A stretch of 64,000 nt of DNA from Durusdinium trenchii (taxonomy: Eukaryota > Sar > Dinophyceae > Suessiales > Symbiodiniaceae), in the NCBI GenBank assembly GCA_963970005.1, contig CAXAMN010021729.1, positions 383,547-447,546 on the forward strand, given 5' to 3'. Of this stretch, positions 35,494 to 47,067 are shown one piece after another. The notes beneath the pieces are model-generated. The model was not told where the DNA came from and searched no databases. It worked only from the letters and a program-made list of their open reading frames with translations. The translations under genes and the position numbers were made by a program. The first letter of the stretch is position 1. Every line of letters starts with the position of its first letter.

Positions 35494-36411
35494 ATCATCA
35501 TGATGACAATTAAGATGATAATGATGATGATGATGATGATGATGGTGGTGATGGTGATGGTGATGGTGATAATGATGGTGATGATGATAATGATGATTGT
35601 GCTGATGATAATGATGACTGTGATGATGATAATGATGATTGTGATTATGATAATGATGATTGTGATTATGAAAGTAATGATGGATGATGATTACAATGAT
35701 GATAATGATGGTTGTGATGATAATAATGATGATTGTGATGACGATAATGATGATTGTGATGGTGACGATGATAATGATGGTGATGATGGTGATGATGATG
35801 ATGGTGATGATGATGGTGATGATGATGATGGTGATGATGATAACGACGATGATAATGATTATTGTGATGATGATAATGATGACTGTGATGATGATAATAA
35901 TGGTGATGACGATAATGACGATTGTGATGATGATAATGATGGTGATGATGATCATGATGATTGTGATGGCGATAATGATGATTGTGATGATGACAGTGAT
36001 GATGGTGATGATGATAATGGTGATGGTGATGATAATGATGATTGTGATGATAATGATGATAATGATTGTGATATTGATGATTGTCATGATGATGATGATG
36101 ATGGTGATGATGGTGATGATGATAACGATGATGATAATGATTATTGTGATGATGATAATGATGATTGTCATGATGATAATGATGATGGTGATGATGATAA
36201 TGACGATTGTGATGATGATAATGATGATGGTGATGATGATCATGATAATTGTGATGATGATAATGATGATTGTGACAATGATAACATGAGTGTGATGATG
36301 ATAATGATGATGGTGATGATGATAATGACGATTGTGATGATGATACTGATGATTGTCATGATGATAATTATAATGATGATTGTGATGATGATGATGATGA
36401 TGATGATGATG
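35494..36411. repeat. GAT-type satellite, about 0.9 kb
   Basis: An almost pure array of GAT/AAT/TGT triplets with a loose 24-nt higher-order period (GATGATGATAATGATGATTGTGAT-like). Because all units are multiples of three, frames on both strands stay open for hundreds of codons (Asp/Asn-rich or Met-rich on plus, Ile/Thr-rich or His-rich on minus). These are artefacts of the repeat. Confidence 0.95.
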
Positions 36412-37667
36412 TATTTCATACTGGTAACCTATAAACAGTAGACATAGTGTAGGATCAAGCTTGGTTTTGAAAGCCTATGGTTAAATTACTAGCACTTTGC
36501 GGTCTTTGTCCCGTTGCTTTGGATTGTCTGAGGTTCTGAACTGTCGAGACAAATACAAATGGCATCTTGTTGCAATCTGGCAACGTGCCACTAAGTGGCA
36601 AGAACAAACTAGGCGAAACTCCTGAGGTTTTGGCAGTCCAACCCTGCGGAAATCCGGATGATGGTCCCGCCTGCACTCTGCTGGGGTCGGGCGGAAAGTA
36701 CACCAAGGGTCAAAGTTCCAATTGAGTTTTATGTCTCTTCTTTTGTTTTTGCATTTAGCGCCACTTCTTCCGGTGTCCATTCACTTCCGGTGGCTGGACT
36801 GGGTGTCCAGCTTGTTTTCAGCAAATTCTTCGTTGAACCTGCAACAAGAAGGAAGGCAGTAAAGATGGCAGGCATTTGCAGTGCAAAATTCGACCATCTT
36901 GCCAAACGGGCTTGCCTTTTCATCAAATAGCTAATATCCGGCGTCTCTTTGAACTCATGCCTTCCAGCATTTGCTGAGCTGCTTTCACTATCAAGTCCGG
37001 CAGTTGAGGACCACACATGAGGATCCGAGGAAGGGTCGCATACCTGTCTGGAATCTAATAAGCTGATATGAAGAGTGATCCGGAAAGTTTGCCGTTTATT
37101 TCATAGAAGCTGTGGCAACTGTGGTTGAACTCAGAACCAGAACTTCTGACTTCTTGCATAAATCGAAATGTTTCTGAGAAGCAGACTGTGACCGAAAGCG
37201 GAAAAGCACACTACCAACAGCGGCATGTACTTCATAGATTAAAGCAGCAAAAGAGTACCTCACATCAGAGCTTCTTGAACAATAGTTTCCAGACCTTCGT
37301 GCAAGGGCACGAGTGGTAGAAGACTGCCCATTCACCGCAAAGCCTCGCTTCGTTCTCTTCGAACTTGGCGAAGCATTTCTGCAGGGTTGCCAGCATATTG
37401 CAAGATAAAACTCACTGTCTCCTGAGGAATAACAAGAAGCTTTTTAGTATGTCTTTGAAGCTGCTTAGTAACAAAAAAACTCTTAAGAAAAAAGTTTCCT
37501 TGGGAATCGGTTCAACGCTTTCAATTTCAAGTTTTTCCTCACCCAAAGCTGCGCCATACTAAAGCACAACACTTGCATCACCATCATGGACTCCAACGGC
37601 AGTACTTTAGATTTCAGAGATTAGGACGCAAAGCCATTCCTGTTTTTTGATCCCCAAGGGTATGCTA

Positions 37668-37732
37668 CAGAGGTAGTAGCTAGGTAGCTAGTAGAAGCTA
37701 GGTAGCTACTACCTGCAAGCAAGCTACTCCTC
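37668..37732. repeat. GTAGCTAG / CTACTACC repeat cluster
   Basis: Repeats of GGTAGCTAG and AGCTACTACC in direct and inverted order, related to the CTAGTAGC motif elsewhere in the window. Confidence 0.7.
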
Positions 37733-40700
37733 AGGACGCAGGATAGCTCACGCTTCTTCGAGGAAGCTCCCGCTCGCACTAATGATTTGGTTTCCTAAAG
37801 TTTTGAGGAAACTTAACTCCCGGCGCTGAGTGTGCATCGTAGGAATATGCACTAGAGGTGCTGTGAATGCAAATAAAAAATGACGTTCTTAGCAATGATG
37901 CTAGTCATGCTAAAAAGGGCCCGAGGATTTACAGACATACTGGTTCTTTTGCTTAAGAAAATTATGAACGAACTGTTGGTGAATTGGAAAGTTTTACGAC
38001 TGTTCATGCACTGATGTCTCGAAGCTCCTTGACTTCATAGCAACTTTGACACATGCAAACGGACTCCGCCTTTGCATGTTCGTTGCCCTCCAGAACCTTG
38101 TAGGGGTGCATCGAAGCACCGCCACCTGAAGCAAACGTTCACAGCTTTCTAGAAACCAAGCGCCGCTTTCCATCCGAAGGGTTCCATCCGCTTTGGACCC
38201 TGTCGGTCCATCCACTTCCCACCGGTGGTGCTTCTCGGCGGCCGAACGTTTGCTCTGCGGACCATACCTCGGTCGATCGAGTGGGCGCCCAACGGCCCTG
38301 GTGGACGACGGCCCGAGGTCAGGGCGACTTCTGCAACGCAACTTCCGGTGAGACGGGCGCCTGTGAGCAGAAACGAGCAAGCATATACATATATGTTATA
38401 CTATAAAATATTGTATGTAGGTGCGTTGCGATATCTGTAGTCCAACGAAACCATTCAGGCCCTCACACTGGCTGCTGCATCCATCATGCCCAGTGCATCA
38501 GCACCCTCATCAGCCCCAGGTGCAGGAGTAGATTCGGGTGCATCACCCGATCCAACCGCGACATCCTCCTGAAGGCAATCCTCTGGCCTATTCAAACGTG
38601 AAGGACCACATAGTTCACTACAACAGCTTGAGTGCAAGGATTCTGCGCAAACTTCACACTAGAGGTTCCGGAAAAACTGCAAGCCAGAATCATCTACCGC
38701 CAGTCCTCAGGAACAGGCTCTTCTTCACCTGCATCTAAGATTCGAAGTCTCCGCCTCAGTCCACAGTACAGCTTATCCCTTTCTAAGTTCTTCTTGGGGA
38801 CCTTTTCAAGGTGTCCTTTTCATTCCCACAGCTAGAAGTGGCAAGAAACACACGAATTACAAATACAGCCATCACATGCTCGATCAAACCAAAGACCAGT
38901 GACAGCAAATGAAGACTCTCTATGTGCTCCTCACATGTCTTGTCAAGCAAACTGCAAACTGTTAGTGCCTTTGCTGTAAGCCGAGCCATTCACGCTTTCC
39001 CTGTGCTGATATTTGTTTGAGTTCCTCCTCCCTCTGCACCTGAAGTTCAATATCCGCAAAAACACCACGAAACAAGAAAAAACTCTGAGAACCCAACGGG
39101 AAAAATCGACTTGGTAGTTCTGTCCACGCGCGTGGATCCTTACTTGGTCGAAGCAAGGAATGATGTCTCAGTTGGTCGAAGCAAGCTGCTCGAAGCTGCA
39201 AACATTTTGAGTCTCTTGGTGCCCTGACTGAAATACAACTTCACCCTTTGCCAACTGTCGGCATATCGCCCGCATCCTTGGGGGGGCAGCCAGGCAACGT
39301 TTCCGAGAGTCAGTGGACACTCGCAAAATGTGCGACGGTTCAAAACGATGCAAAAGACTGTTGACGCAGGTTCAACCAAGTCTGACTGTTCTCCTGAACA
39401 CCAAGGACAACAAATTCACTCAAACCTCTGGGTTTGCTTTGATACGGTTTGACGCTGGCAGAACTGATAAACCATGAGTTGTCAAGTAATCCCTCCCCTC
39501 AAGTCTCCAACTCGTCAGTTGAGCAGTCTTTCCATCCACCCTCCAGCTCAATTTGTACGCGAACCTTGGAGGAGACTGGGCAGCAATACCAATCTGCACA
39601 AGAATGGCCAAGGAAGAGACCGTCAAAGGCGCATCTTCCCTGTATCCCGAATTCCTGCAGCATTCCACTCTGCCCGCAACGGGCCTCTCATTTCAAACAC
39701 ATCGGTTGAAGCCACTTGACTAGACAGCACTAAACTAAATTTTCCAGACCAATCATTTCATGGGGCACATCCACGCCATCAACAAGCAGCACTGTTTGAA
39801 GTCAAGTGTCGACTGTTCACAACAGCTTCCAAACAACCGTTCGAGCCATCAGAGTCTTTTCAGTTCTCGCAACTCCTGTTTGTGGAGGCCAAAGCCCGAG
39901 CAGGTGTGACCTGCAGCTATTGAATCAAGCAAGATTTACCATAGATTGGAAGACTGAAAGCTGAAAATGTTGAAAATGTCCAATGTGACGGTCTGAAAAT
40001 CACAAAGTCAGACTCGGACTGGAGACTTGTCACCTCCAGTTAACCAGCCCAAGTCGTCATCATCCAGGCCCTGGCAAATTCAACATTCGGAGCCCGCGAA
40101 CTTCACGCCGTCTCCGCCGTGACCTCCGCGCCTCCGTCGGCTTCGGAGGGATTCTGCCATGCGTACCCTCACAAAATCATCAAAAGGCGTATGCACGCAA
40201 ACATCATCCTCCGTGTCGGTCTGTGTGGGTTCGCCACATGGCTAGATGCCCTTGACTCCAAGCAACCCATCTTCCTGCACATTGAAGCGGTTGGTGCCAA
40301 ATTATCACGCACAGGTTACTGCAATCTGACTGCCCAGCGCCTTCGAAAGCAGGTCGAACGCTACATCACACAAACACCGAGGTCCAAAAGTTTGTTCTTT
40401 ATCATTTGACGGCAGAGTGTGCAAAAGCTTTGAGTTTTTTTTGTGCACAAACCATAAGTCATGACCAACAAAATGTCCACCTCAGCTATGTCATGCCCAA
40501 ACATCAAAGCACATTCATTTGTTGCATCTGGTTAAACCAATCAAGGCCAATCAAGGCTGCGGAACCAATTCTTTCGCCACATCGATGGGACACCAACCCT
40601 GGTTGTGTAAATAGTCGATTTGCTATCGCAGGAACAGCAGGAATGCTCTGTGGCACAAGTTTCAACAAGCTTGAACCGCAACACAACCACACATCATTTT

Positions 40701-41875
40701 TGGGTGACTATATACGTGCCAACAAAATAATCCAAGCACACGCCACCCCACTTGTCCATCAGCCTCAACAACAATTCATCTGGCTGGATGCACGCCGCGA
40801 CGTACAATCATCGTTTCTAGTGAGAGAACAAGCTCGGTTGTTGGACCCGCGAGCTCTCTCCTACCCCAACCTGGGTTGGATGGTTTTGTAAGGGGCTTGC
40901 AACCAATAAACTAAGCAAAAGAGCAACAAAAATGTGAAAAGGTAGGGTCTTGGTCGCAGGAGTCCCAATGACGCCAGCATTGACAAAGTTGAAATGCATC
41001 GGAACCAAGAACGGACACGAACAAGAATGCATCCACAAAGCACACAGTCAACAAAAAGAACATAATTTTTCCATGGTTTTGGTGGATTTTGCGGTTTTGC
41101 AAGATTCTCTGCAGTTTGCACAGTGCAGGGCAGTGATCCCATCCTCATTTTTGCAGGCAGTTCGTTCGACTCAAAGTCGTCGTTTCGTCCTCATACAAGG
41201 ATCGACAAGTCGAAAGGGTCAGTGAACCATACAAAATTCCAAGAATGAAATGCACATCCTTCTGCGTTGACTCCTCCAGTTTGTTCATTCCTTTGTGTCT
41301 ATGTTGTGTTGTCTTCGTATATTGATTGTCGTATTTTTATGGTAAACATTTGACTATGCGGAAGCACTTCATAGCCAAAGAGAAGTGAACCAATTCTCTG
41401 TAAACAACTTACATATATACTAAAGAAATGCGCTTTCCAATGAACATTAGATTTCAGTCTTTTTGTGTGTGCGTGTACACGTATATTTCATTTTGTGATG
41501 AGTACTTAATCCGTTGAAACTGTTTGACTCTATATTTCCAACCACTGAAAAAAAAACGCTGATGCCAATGATTAGGGAGCTTCCAATAGATAAAGTGTAG
41601 TTGCGTCTTTTAATGTAAAAAATCATAAAACCATAAGTTTTAAGATAGTAACAAGAAAGGCAGAAAATACAAGCAGACTTCTGATAAAAATCAATTGTGT
41701 TTGTAAATGATGGTCTTTCTCATGAGTGTCCAACCCTGAAACACCTTTTGTGTTAGTAAGCCCCATAAATCAAGTGGCGCTCCTCTGGTGACGTTGTTCA
41801 CGCGTGTGTCGTCCTGATCGAAGGCCCCTACGAAGGTCCCCTCCCTTCCCCCCCCCGCCGAAGGTACAAAAGCTC

Positions 41876-42208
41876 AGCCCCCCCTTAAGCACCCCCCTTA
41901 AGCCCCTTAAGCCCCCTCAAGCTCCCCCTTAAGCCCCCCCTTGAGTCCCCCCTTGAGTCCCCCCTTAAGCCCCCCCTTAAGCCCCCCAACCCCCCCTTAA
42001 GCGCCCAATTCAAGCCCTCCCTAAGTTTTTTTTGCACGAGTGCGGACGCCATGTGGGGGGTGTGCCCAGGTCATCATGAGAAGTATGGAGACACTGCAGC
42101 TTGGTGGGGGAGAGAACAAAAAACACACAAATTCAAGCCCCCTAAGCCCTCCTTAAGCCTCCCTAAAGCACCCCTTAAGCCCCCCTTTCGAACGGGGCTT
42201 AAGCCCGC
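41876..42208. repeat. CCCCTTAAGC minisatellite in two blocks
   Basis: Blocks at 41876-42010 and 42137-42208 consist of CCCCCTTAAGC-like units with variable C runs and occasional CCTTGAG variants. They are separated by about 125 bp of unrelated sequence. Confidence 0.9.
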
Positions 42209-42339
42209 CTTGCCCCAGTTCCCGTTCCCTGTTCCAAGTCCCTGTCCCCTCCCCAGTTTCTATCCGCAGTTCCCTTTCCCCAAGCTCCAAGCGCTCCTGC
42301 AGTCTGATCTTCTTCAACTACTGTAGGACATCGCTGATG

Positions 42340-42835
42340 TTCTTTTCAAGAAAAACACCAAAAACAGTTTCTGAACGGAATGATCTCTCTTGCGCAACAA
42401 CAAAATGTGGAGGTGTAATGCTCCTCCGCTTGTTTCCTCCAATACAATCACTCCTTTACCCTGTTTTAAATGTGTGCTTCCATGTGACACAGGGAACTCA
42501 CTCCTCCACGTCTTTTCTGAAACTAGCCTCAAATTTGAGGCCGTTTTTGGCCTCAAAAGTCGGGTCGGGTCTCCACGGTTTTCAAGCGTTCTGGACCACA
42601 GGAAATGAGCAAAGCTTGATGCCCAAGGTTTGGTGTTGAATGATGGTTTGCTGGCTTCAGGCTGAACCCATCCAGCGACAAAGTGGAGGTGTTGGTGAGT
42701 TGGGTGTGGAGGTTGTGGGGGAGTTGTGAGGGATGTGTGAAAAGTGCCATCTTTGCCAATTTTATTTATTTTCATGTTTTTTCAACAGCTGCCCTCCCCA
42801 CCCTCTAGACTCCTAACATGAACATGTTGCGAGGT
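42340..42835. repeat. Dispersed repeat, rearranged copy
   Basis: Bases 42370-42505 match 61975-62120 and 63170-63318 in direct orientation. Bases 42525-42690 match 62515-62700 in inverted orientation. Bases 42690-42835 match the right part of the same repeat (about 62130-62285) inverted. Relative to the other copies, the internal segment from AAAAACCTCG onward is inverted. Confidence 0.75.
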
Positions 42836-43054
42836 TTTTGGCTTCAAACATTGAACCGAGGCCCTATTTTCATTTTCTGGATCGGCCCACTCCTGTCCCA
42901 TCTCCCCATGCCAAGAACCAATCAAGTGTCAAGCAGTTTGTTGAAGGACAAGAAGTACTGAGAGTTTTGCGGAATTCAACGCCCCTGTCTCACCTTCTCT
43001 CTCGCGGCTTTCACGGCCACATGAGTTGCGCAACAGGTTGCTTCCCTCCCTTTG

Positions 43055-43345
43055 GTGTTTTTCGTGTTTTTGGTTTTGGGTTGTTTGGTGTTTGGGTGTT
43101 TTGCTCTCTTGTTCGGTTTGCAACCTGCATGGTAACTCCCTCTCAACTCGACCAAGGTGACTTGTGCAGAACCTGCACACATGGTGCCTCGACTCGTTTC
43201 TTTTTGCACGGGTACGGGCGGTATGTGTGCCGAGAGGCACAAGTCACCTTGATTGAATTCGATGAGATAGCTGAGAAGATACGAGCCAGAAAAAGAAAAA
43301 AGCACCCAAACACCAAACGAACAAACAAACCCCAACAGAACCAAG
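43055..43345. repeat. Foldback (long inverted repeat)
   Basis: Arms of roughly 110 nt pair around a 69-nt centre. The innermost 15 nt, CAAGGTGACTTGTGC (43153-43167), is perfectly repeated inverted at 43237-43251. Outer parts match with gaps (TTTGGTGTTTGGGTG against CACCCAAACACCAAA). Both strands therefore give similar peptides; no gene is inferred. Confidence 0.75.
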
Positions 43346-44451
43346 ACCGGCTCATATCTCATCAGGACTGTGAAAAATGAAGAAACCACCTAGAACGGAG
43401 GGTGAGACGGGGCATTGAATTCATATTTCTGTCTGCGCTCAGTTCAAGTTGATCAGCAGGTAGCTAACTTCCTGCTTATTGGGCGGTGAGTACAATTGCA
43501 ACTATTTCGGCGCAGGCAATTCGATCAACGGTGCGCTCAAAAGTATGCAGTTGTGAGGAGCATTTCAATCAAAGCTCAGTGCAAAGGCGAATCATAACTT
43601 ATATCTAAGAGCACGACTCAGCCTATGACAGATTTGGTTTGCTCCTTGCCGGCCTACTCAGTATGGCATGTGACTCCTTCGGTCGGTGGCAGGTTTCTTC
43701 CAGCTCGTTGCCGTTGCTTGAGTGTTTGCCTAACTATAGGTCAGAGTACAAAGGCGATGGATAGTCACTGTAGTGTAGGACTCACCGTATTCAAAATCCT
43801 AAGGAAATTTGCAAAGTGAACAGTTGGCCGAGCACAGGCGCCACTGCACTAAGGGCATGTCGTGGGAAGGCATTGTTCATTGGAATCGTTGGTCAAGCTT
43901 ACGAGATCGTGGCCTGCAGAGAGCAAGGTAAAGGGTGAAAGAAGGCACACAGTAGTGTCTCCCCAGCACTCTCCTCCCCCCCCGAAGGGGGGAGGTGACG
44001 AGAGTGTGCTCCATGACAGCAGTTCCAAACTGGCGATCGGGAGCGACTGTTACGAAGCTGTATGACACTGCATGACATTGCATGACTTTGACGTGACATT
44101 GCATTGCACTCGAGGAGTGTTGCAGGCAAGACTCTGTTGACCAGCCCGTGCAGGTTCAGCATCTTGGCATTGACACACAAGTGCTCTTGGCTTCAGAAAG
44201 ACATGCATGCCCCATAATCTACGTGAAACAGTGAAACGCCGCTATTCCTAGTACTAGGGACTGTACACTGTACTCCTCCCTGACCGCCTCTTGGGAGGCA
44301 GCCTTGGGCACTGTCTATCTACTCAGTAGAGGTAACGAAGTCATCATTGCTTGCTCAGAACCTGCAAGCAAGCCTGGATCTGATTGGCCGAGCTACTCTA
44401 GGAATCCCTTTCTTCCGACCCATGTACGTGCATCAGTCACGGACGTGCGAC

Positions 44452-45711
44452 TTAGCTGAGATTCGCTTCTGCACAGCTTCTCATGAAATCCGCCCACTCT
44501 TCTTGGCCATCGGTTGGCTTGGGGAGGAGCCGAATCCACGTTGGGAGTACAAGTTTTGCGCACAACTCGAAAGCATCAGGTTCTGCATAGGTGCCTCTCC
44601 AGGTTCCCTTCTTGCCCACCCTGACGAGCTTGCGCAGCTGCGTACATCCTGCAAAGGCTCGTTTGTTAATGTATAGCAAAGCGGGTGGGGTATGTAGCAC
44701 GCCCAAAGAGGTGCAATTCAGGAGGGCGTCTCGCCCAATTCGTCTCACCTTTTTGGCTAGTTTGAGCTGCTGCAGCTGAGAGCAATGTGCAAAGGTGCCC
44801 CCTAGAATTTCACTGATTTCAGTCTGCGAAATGTCCACTGCCTGCAACCTTATGCAGTGTTCACACGCAGCTGGCCCCATCCAGTTAAAGTCTGCCGGCA
44901 GAGTTAGCGACTCTAGTCCTGCCTCCAAGAAGCAACCCTCGGGTATGAACCGATGCGCATCACGCGGATCATGTTCGGTTCTCTCAAAATTGAGTTGCTG
45001 CAGAGTGCGGCATTTTTCGAAGGCTCGGGTATGGAACCGCGCTTGCGGCGCCAGCTGATTGCCTGTTTGGCTTTGGTCCCCAACTTGTGCTAGAGCGTAG
45101 CATTCCTCGAACACCCAGCTCCCAAAGTATCTGCACTCTGGGGCAGCGACGGTGTGGAGTACATAACTTCGACGGAAGACGCCATCTTTCAGGCAGACTA
45201 CTGTACTGGGTAGGTGAACAATTAACAGCCTATTGCAGTGCTGCCAGGCTGCCTCGCCAATGGTGTGTATTCCGGCTTCTACTTGCACATGTCTCACATC
45301 GATCATGTGCGTAAAGGCGTGGGGGAGCACCTGCCCAGTGCGAGTGGGCGGTACTCGGATTGCTTTAGCGATCCTCCTCAGTTGCCCTTTGTGTTCAGCC
45401 TGACTAAAGCATTGTCGGACAACTAGGTGAAAACGGTTACAGTCCCTGAGGGTGTCCCAGATGGGATTCGTCAGGATTTGGCCTGTGTCTCTGTGGACGA
45501 AAGGAAGCTCGCTCCCAAAGGTGCTATGTCCTCCAATGGCCGGGAGCTGCTCCAGGACAGCAGTTTCGAACTCGTCTAGTCGATCAAACTCTTGGAGATC
45601 GATGATAACTTGGAGGTCCTCTCCAGATAGGGTTGTCAACAGAAGTTGCAACACCAGCTGGCGCTCATTGCTGACCAGTGAACTCGTTTGCGACACGATA
45701 TCGCCAAACAT
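44452..45711 (-). CDS. BspA-type leucine-rich repeat protein with ubiquitin-like N-terminus
   Basis: About 419 residues from the ATG at 45711; AG|G just upstream is a candidate splice or trans-splice acceptor. Residues about 15-85 (LVLQLLLTTLSGEDLQVIID onward) resemble the ubiquitin-like domain often placed before repeats in dinoflagellate proteins. From about residue 110 on there are seven or more LRR_5 (BspA/TpLRR) units, recognised by phrases such as IGEAAWQHCNRLLIVHLPST, EILGGTFAHCSQLQQLKLA and INKRAFAGCTQLRKL. No signal peptide or membrane segment is seen, so a cytosolic protein-binding role is likely. It is intronless and complete, with a short C-terminal cap (WADFMRSCAEAN). A related frameshifted copy lies directly upstream and a third at the right end of the window. 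Confidence 0.8.
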   Translation of the reverse strand: MFGDIVSQTSSLVSNERQLVLQLLLTTLSGEDLQVIIDLQEFDRLDEFETAVLEQLPAIGGHSTFGSELPFVHRDTGQILTNPIWDTLRDCNRFHLVVRQCFSQAEHKGQLRRIAKAIRVPPTRTGQVLPHAFTHMIDVRHVQVEAGIHTIGEAAWQHCNRLLIVHLPSTVVCLKDGVFRRSYVLHTVAAPECRYFGSWVFEECYALAQVGDQSQTGNQLAPQARFHTRAFEKCRTLQQLNFERTEHDPRDAHRFIPEGCFLEAGLESLTLPADFNWMGPAACEHCIRLQAVDISQTEISEILGGTFAHCSQLQQLKLAKKVRRIGRDALLNCTSLGVLHTPPALLYINKRAFAGCTQLRKLVRVGKKGTWRGTYAEPDAFELCAKLVLPTWIRLLPKPTDGQEEWADFMRSCAEANLS

Positions 45712-45947
45712 TGCGGCGCCCTGCACAGTTTCTGCGCCGCTTCTACTTGGGATTTGAGCCTGGCTATGCAAAGGGGCAGCTACTTGGGCAGCCGCCCTTG
45801 CTCTCTCTGGCCACGCACCAGCCCAGTGGTTGTTGTTTAGCTTGTTTGGGTAGTTGTTCAGGTAGTCAAGGTTAGTTGTAGGTCAATTGCAGGGGGCAAT
45901 CCAATCGCTGTCCTTTGGTGGGATGTAGTGAAGCCACTTTGGGGTGG

Positions 45948-47060
45948 CTAGCTTGGCACACTCTTCAAAGCCTCTGACTTATTCCTGGCATACCCCAGGT
46001 GAGATAGCTCAGTACAGTTGCCAAAAGCCCTATACCCTATGTAGCGAATGCCGCCCGGAAGCATCAGGCTAGCCAGGGCTCTGCAACCTGCGAAGACTTC
46101 TGCTCGGATCTCACGCAGGCAGAATGGCAGTTTGATTGTTTCCAAACTGTGGCATTGCAAGAACGTGTGCATGTGCAGGGCGTGGATTCCCGTGTTCGAG
46201 ATGTCCACCAGGGTGAGCAATTTACAGCTTTCAAACGCCCGATGGCCAATGTGGCATGCATCACCGCCTAACTCCAATCGCCGAACGCCGCTAGCATAGA
46301 AGCTTCCCTGCGGGACTCCAGCCTGTGGGGTGGCTAGCGTAGCACTATCAACCACGGCTCTCACATGGGGCAGTGAGAGATGGGCTAGCTTGGCACATTC
46401 CTCAAAGGCATATTGCCCGATGATAGCTCCTATTGCAAGATAACAAATTCCATCTATGATGTTCCCAACACGCTCCAGCGCACAGCACTCTGAGAATAAG
46501 CGCTCCTAGCTCGACACACCCTGGCATTTCAACTATTTGCAGGGAGTAGCATCCCTGAAAGGCTGCGTAGCCTATGGCTACTACTGTGTCCGGCAGCTTG
46601 ACGATGCGAAGGGAATGACAGTATCTCCATACTTGTGGACTGACCGTGCGAAACCCTACGTCAAGACTGACATGTCGGACGCGTGCAGTTGAGTAGAAAG
46701 CTTCGGCCTCGAGCATCAGTCTTCGTAGTCGAGCCCCTGAAGTTTTTTGTTGTTTTCAGCTGTCAGGAAACACTCATGTACTACAAGACAAAATTGGGTG
46801 TTCCACCATAGATCCTCTTGTATGGGGTCCTGCAGTGCCATATGGGTGTCTGCATCAAACAAGGTGAGCTCACAGCCAAAGGTATCTATGAAGCTAACCA
46901 GCGGCAGGTGCTCTACGAGGTATTCTTCCAACATCTCCCACGTATGGTGTATGCTGACTGGTACCTGAACCTGGATCACCGCGCCAGCTAGCGTGGTTAG
47001 AAACAGGCGGAGGAAACTGGGGTCGTCCCAGTCGTCATCCTGTGCATGGGGTTGGGCCAT
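45948..47060 (-). pseudogene. BspA-type LRR paralogue, frameshifted
   Basis: Starts at the ATG at 47060 with the same architecture as its neighbour: FLRLFLTTLAGAVIQVQVPV (ubiquitin-like), then LRR_5 units. The frame breaks near 46735 (KKLQG passes to ARLRRLMLEAEAF) and again near 46500 (CVELG passes to LFSECCALERVGN). After this the LRR units (IGHRAFESCKLLTLVDIS, IRAEVFAGCRALASLMLPGG, IGYRAFGNCTELSHLGYA) run to the stop at 45948. With the two shifts ignored it is about as long as an intact LRR protein. Either a recent pseudogene or two assembly errors. Its ATG lies only 8 nt after the stop of the upstream methyltransferase frame. Confidence 0.75.
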
Positions 47061-47067
47061 GTTTGTT

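Larger units (their letters stand above)
32281..44451. other. Long region with repeats and no confident gene
   Basis: This holds the repeats listed separately (CTAGTAGC, GAT satellite, CCTTAAG, dispersed repeat, foldback). Weak minus-strand exon candidates are 36729-37016 (hydrophobic segment MPAIFTAFLLVAGS), 37096-37335, 38783-38989 (hydrophobic segment LLSLVFGLIEHVMAVFVI) and 38962-39201. They could be short exons of one membrane protein gene, but no junctions could be proved. Plus-strand frames at 40119-40409 and 40406-40891 are not recognised. Confidence 0.45.

Noticed and set aside
35026-36441. Asp-rich 471-residue protein and its Ile-rich antisense partner
   Set aside because: Both are translations of the GAT satellite.
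42838-43380. 180-codon plus-strand frame and a similar minus-strand one
   Set aside because: The similarity between the two strands is caused by the foldback; no domain is present.
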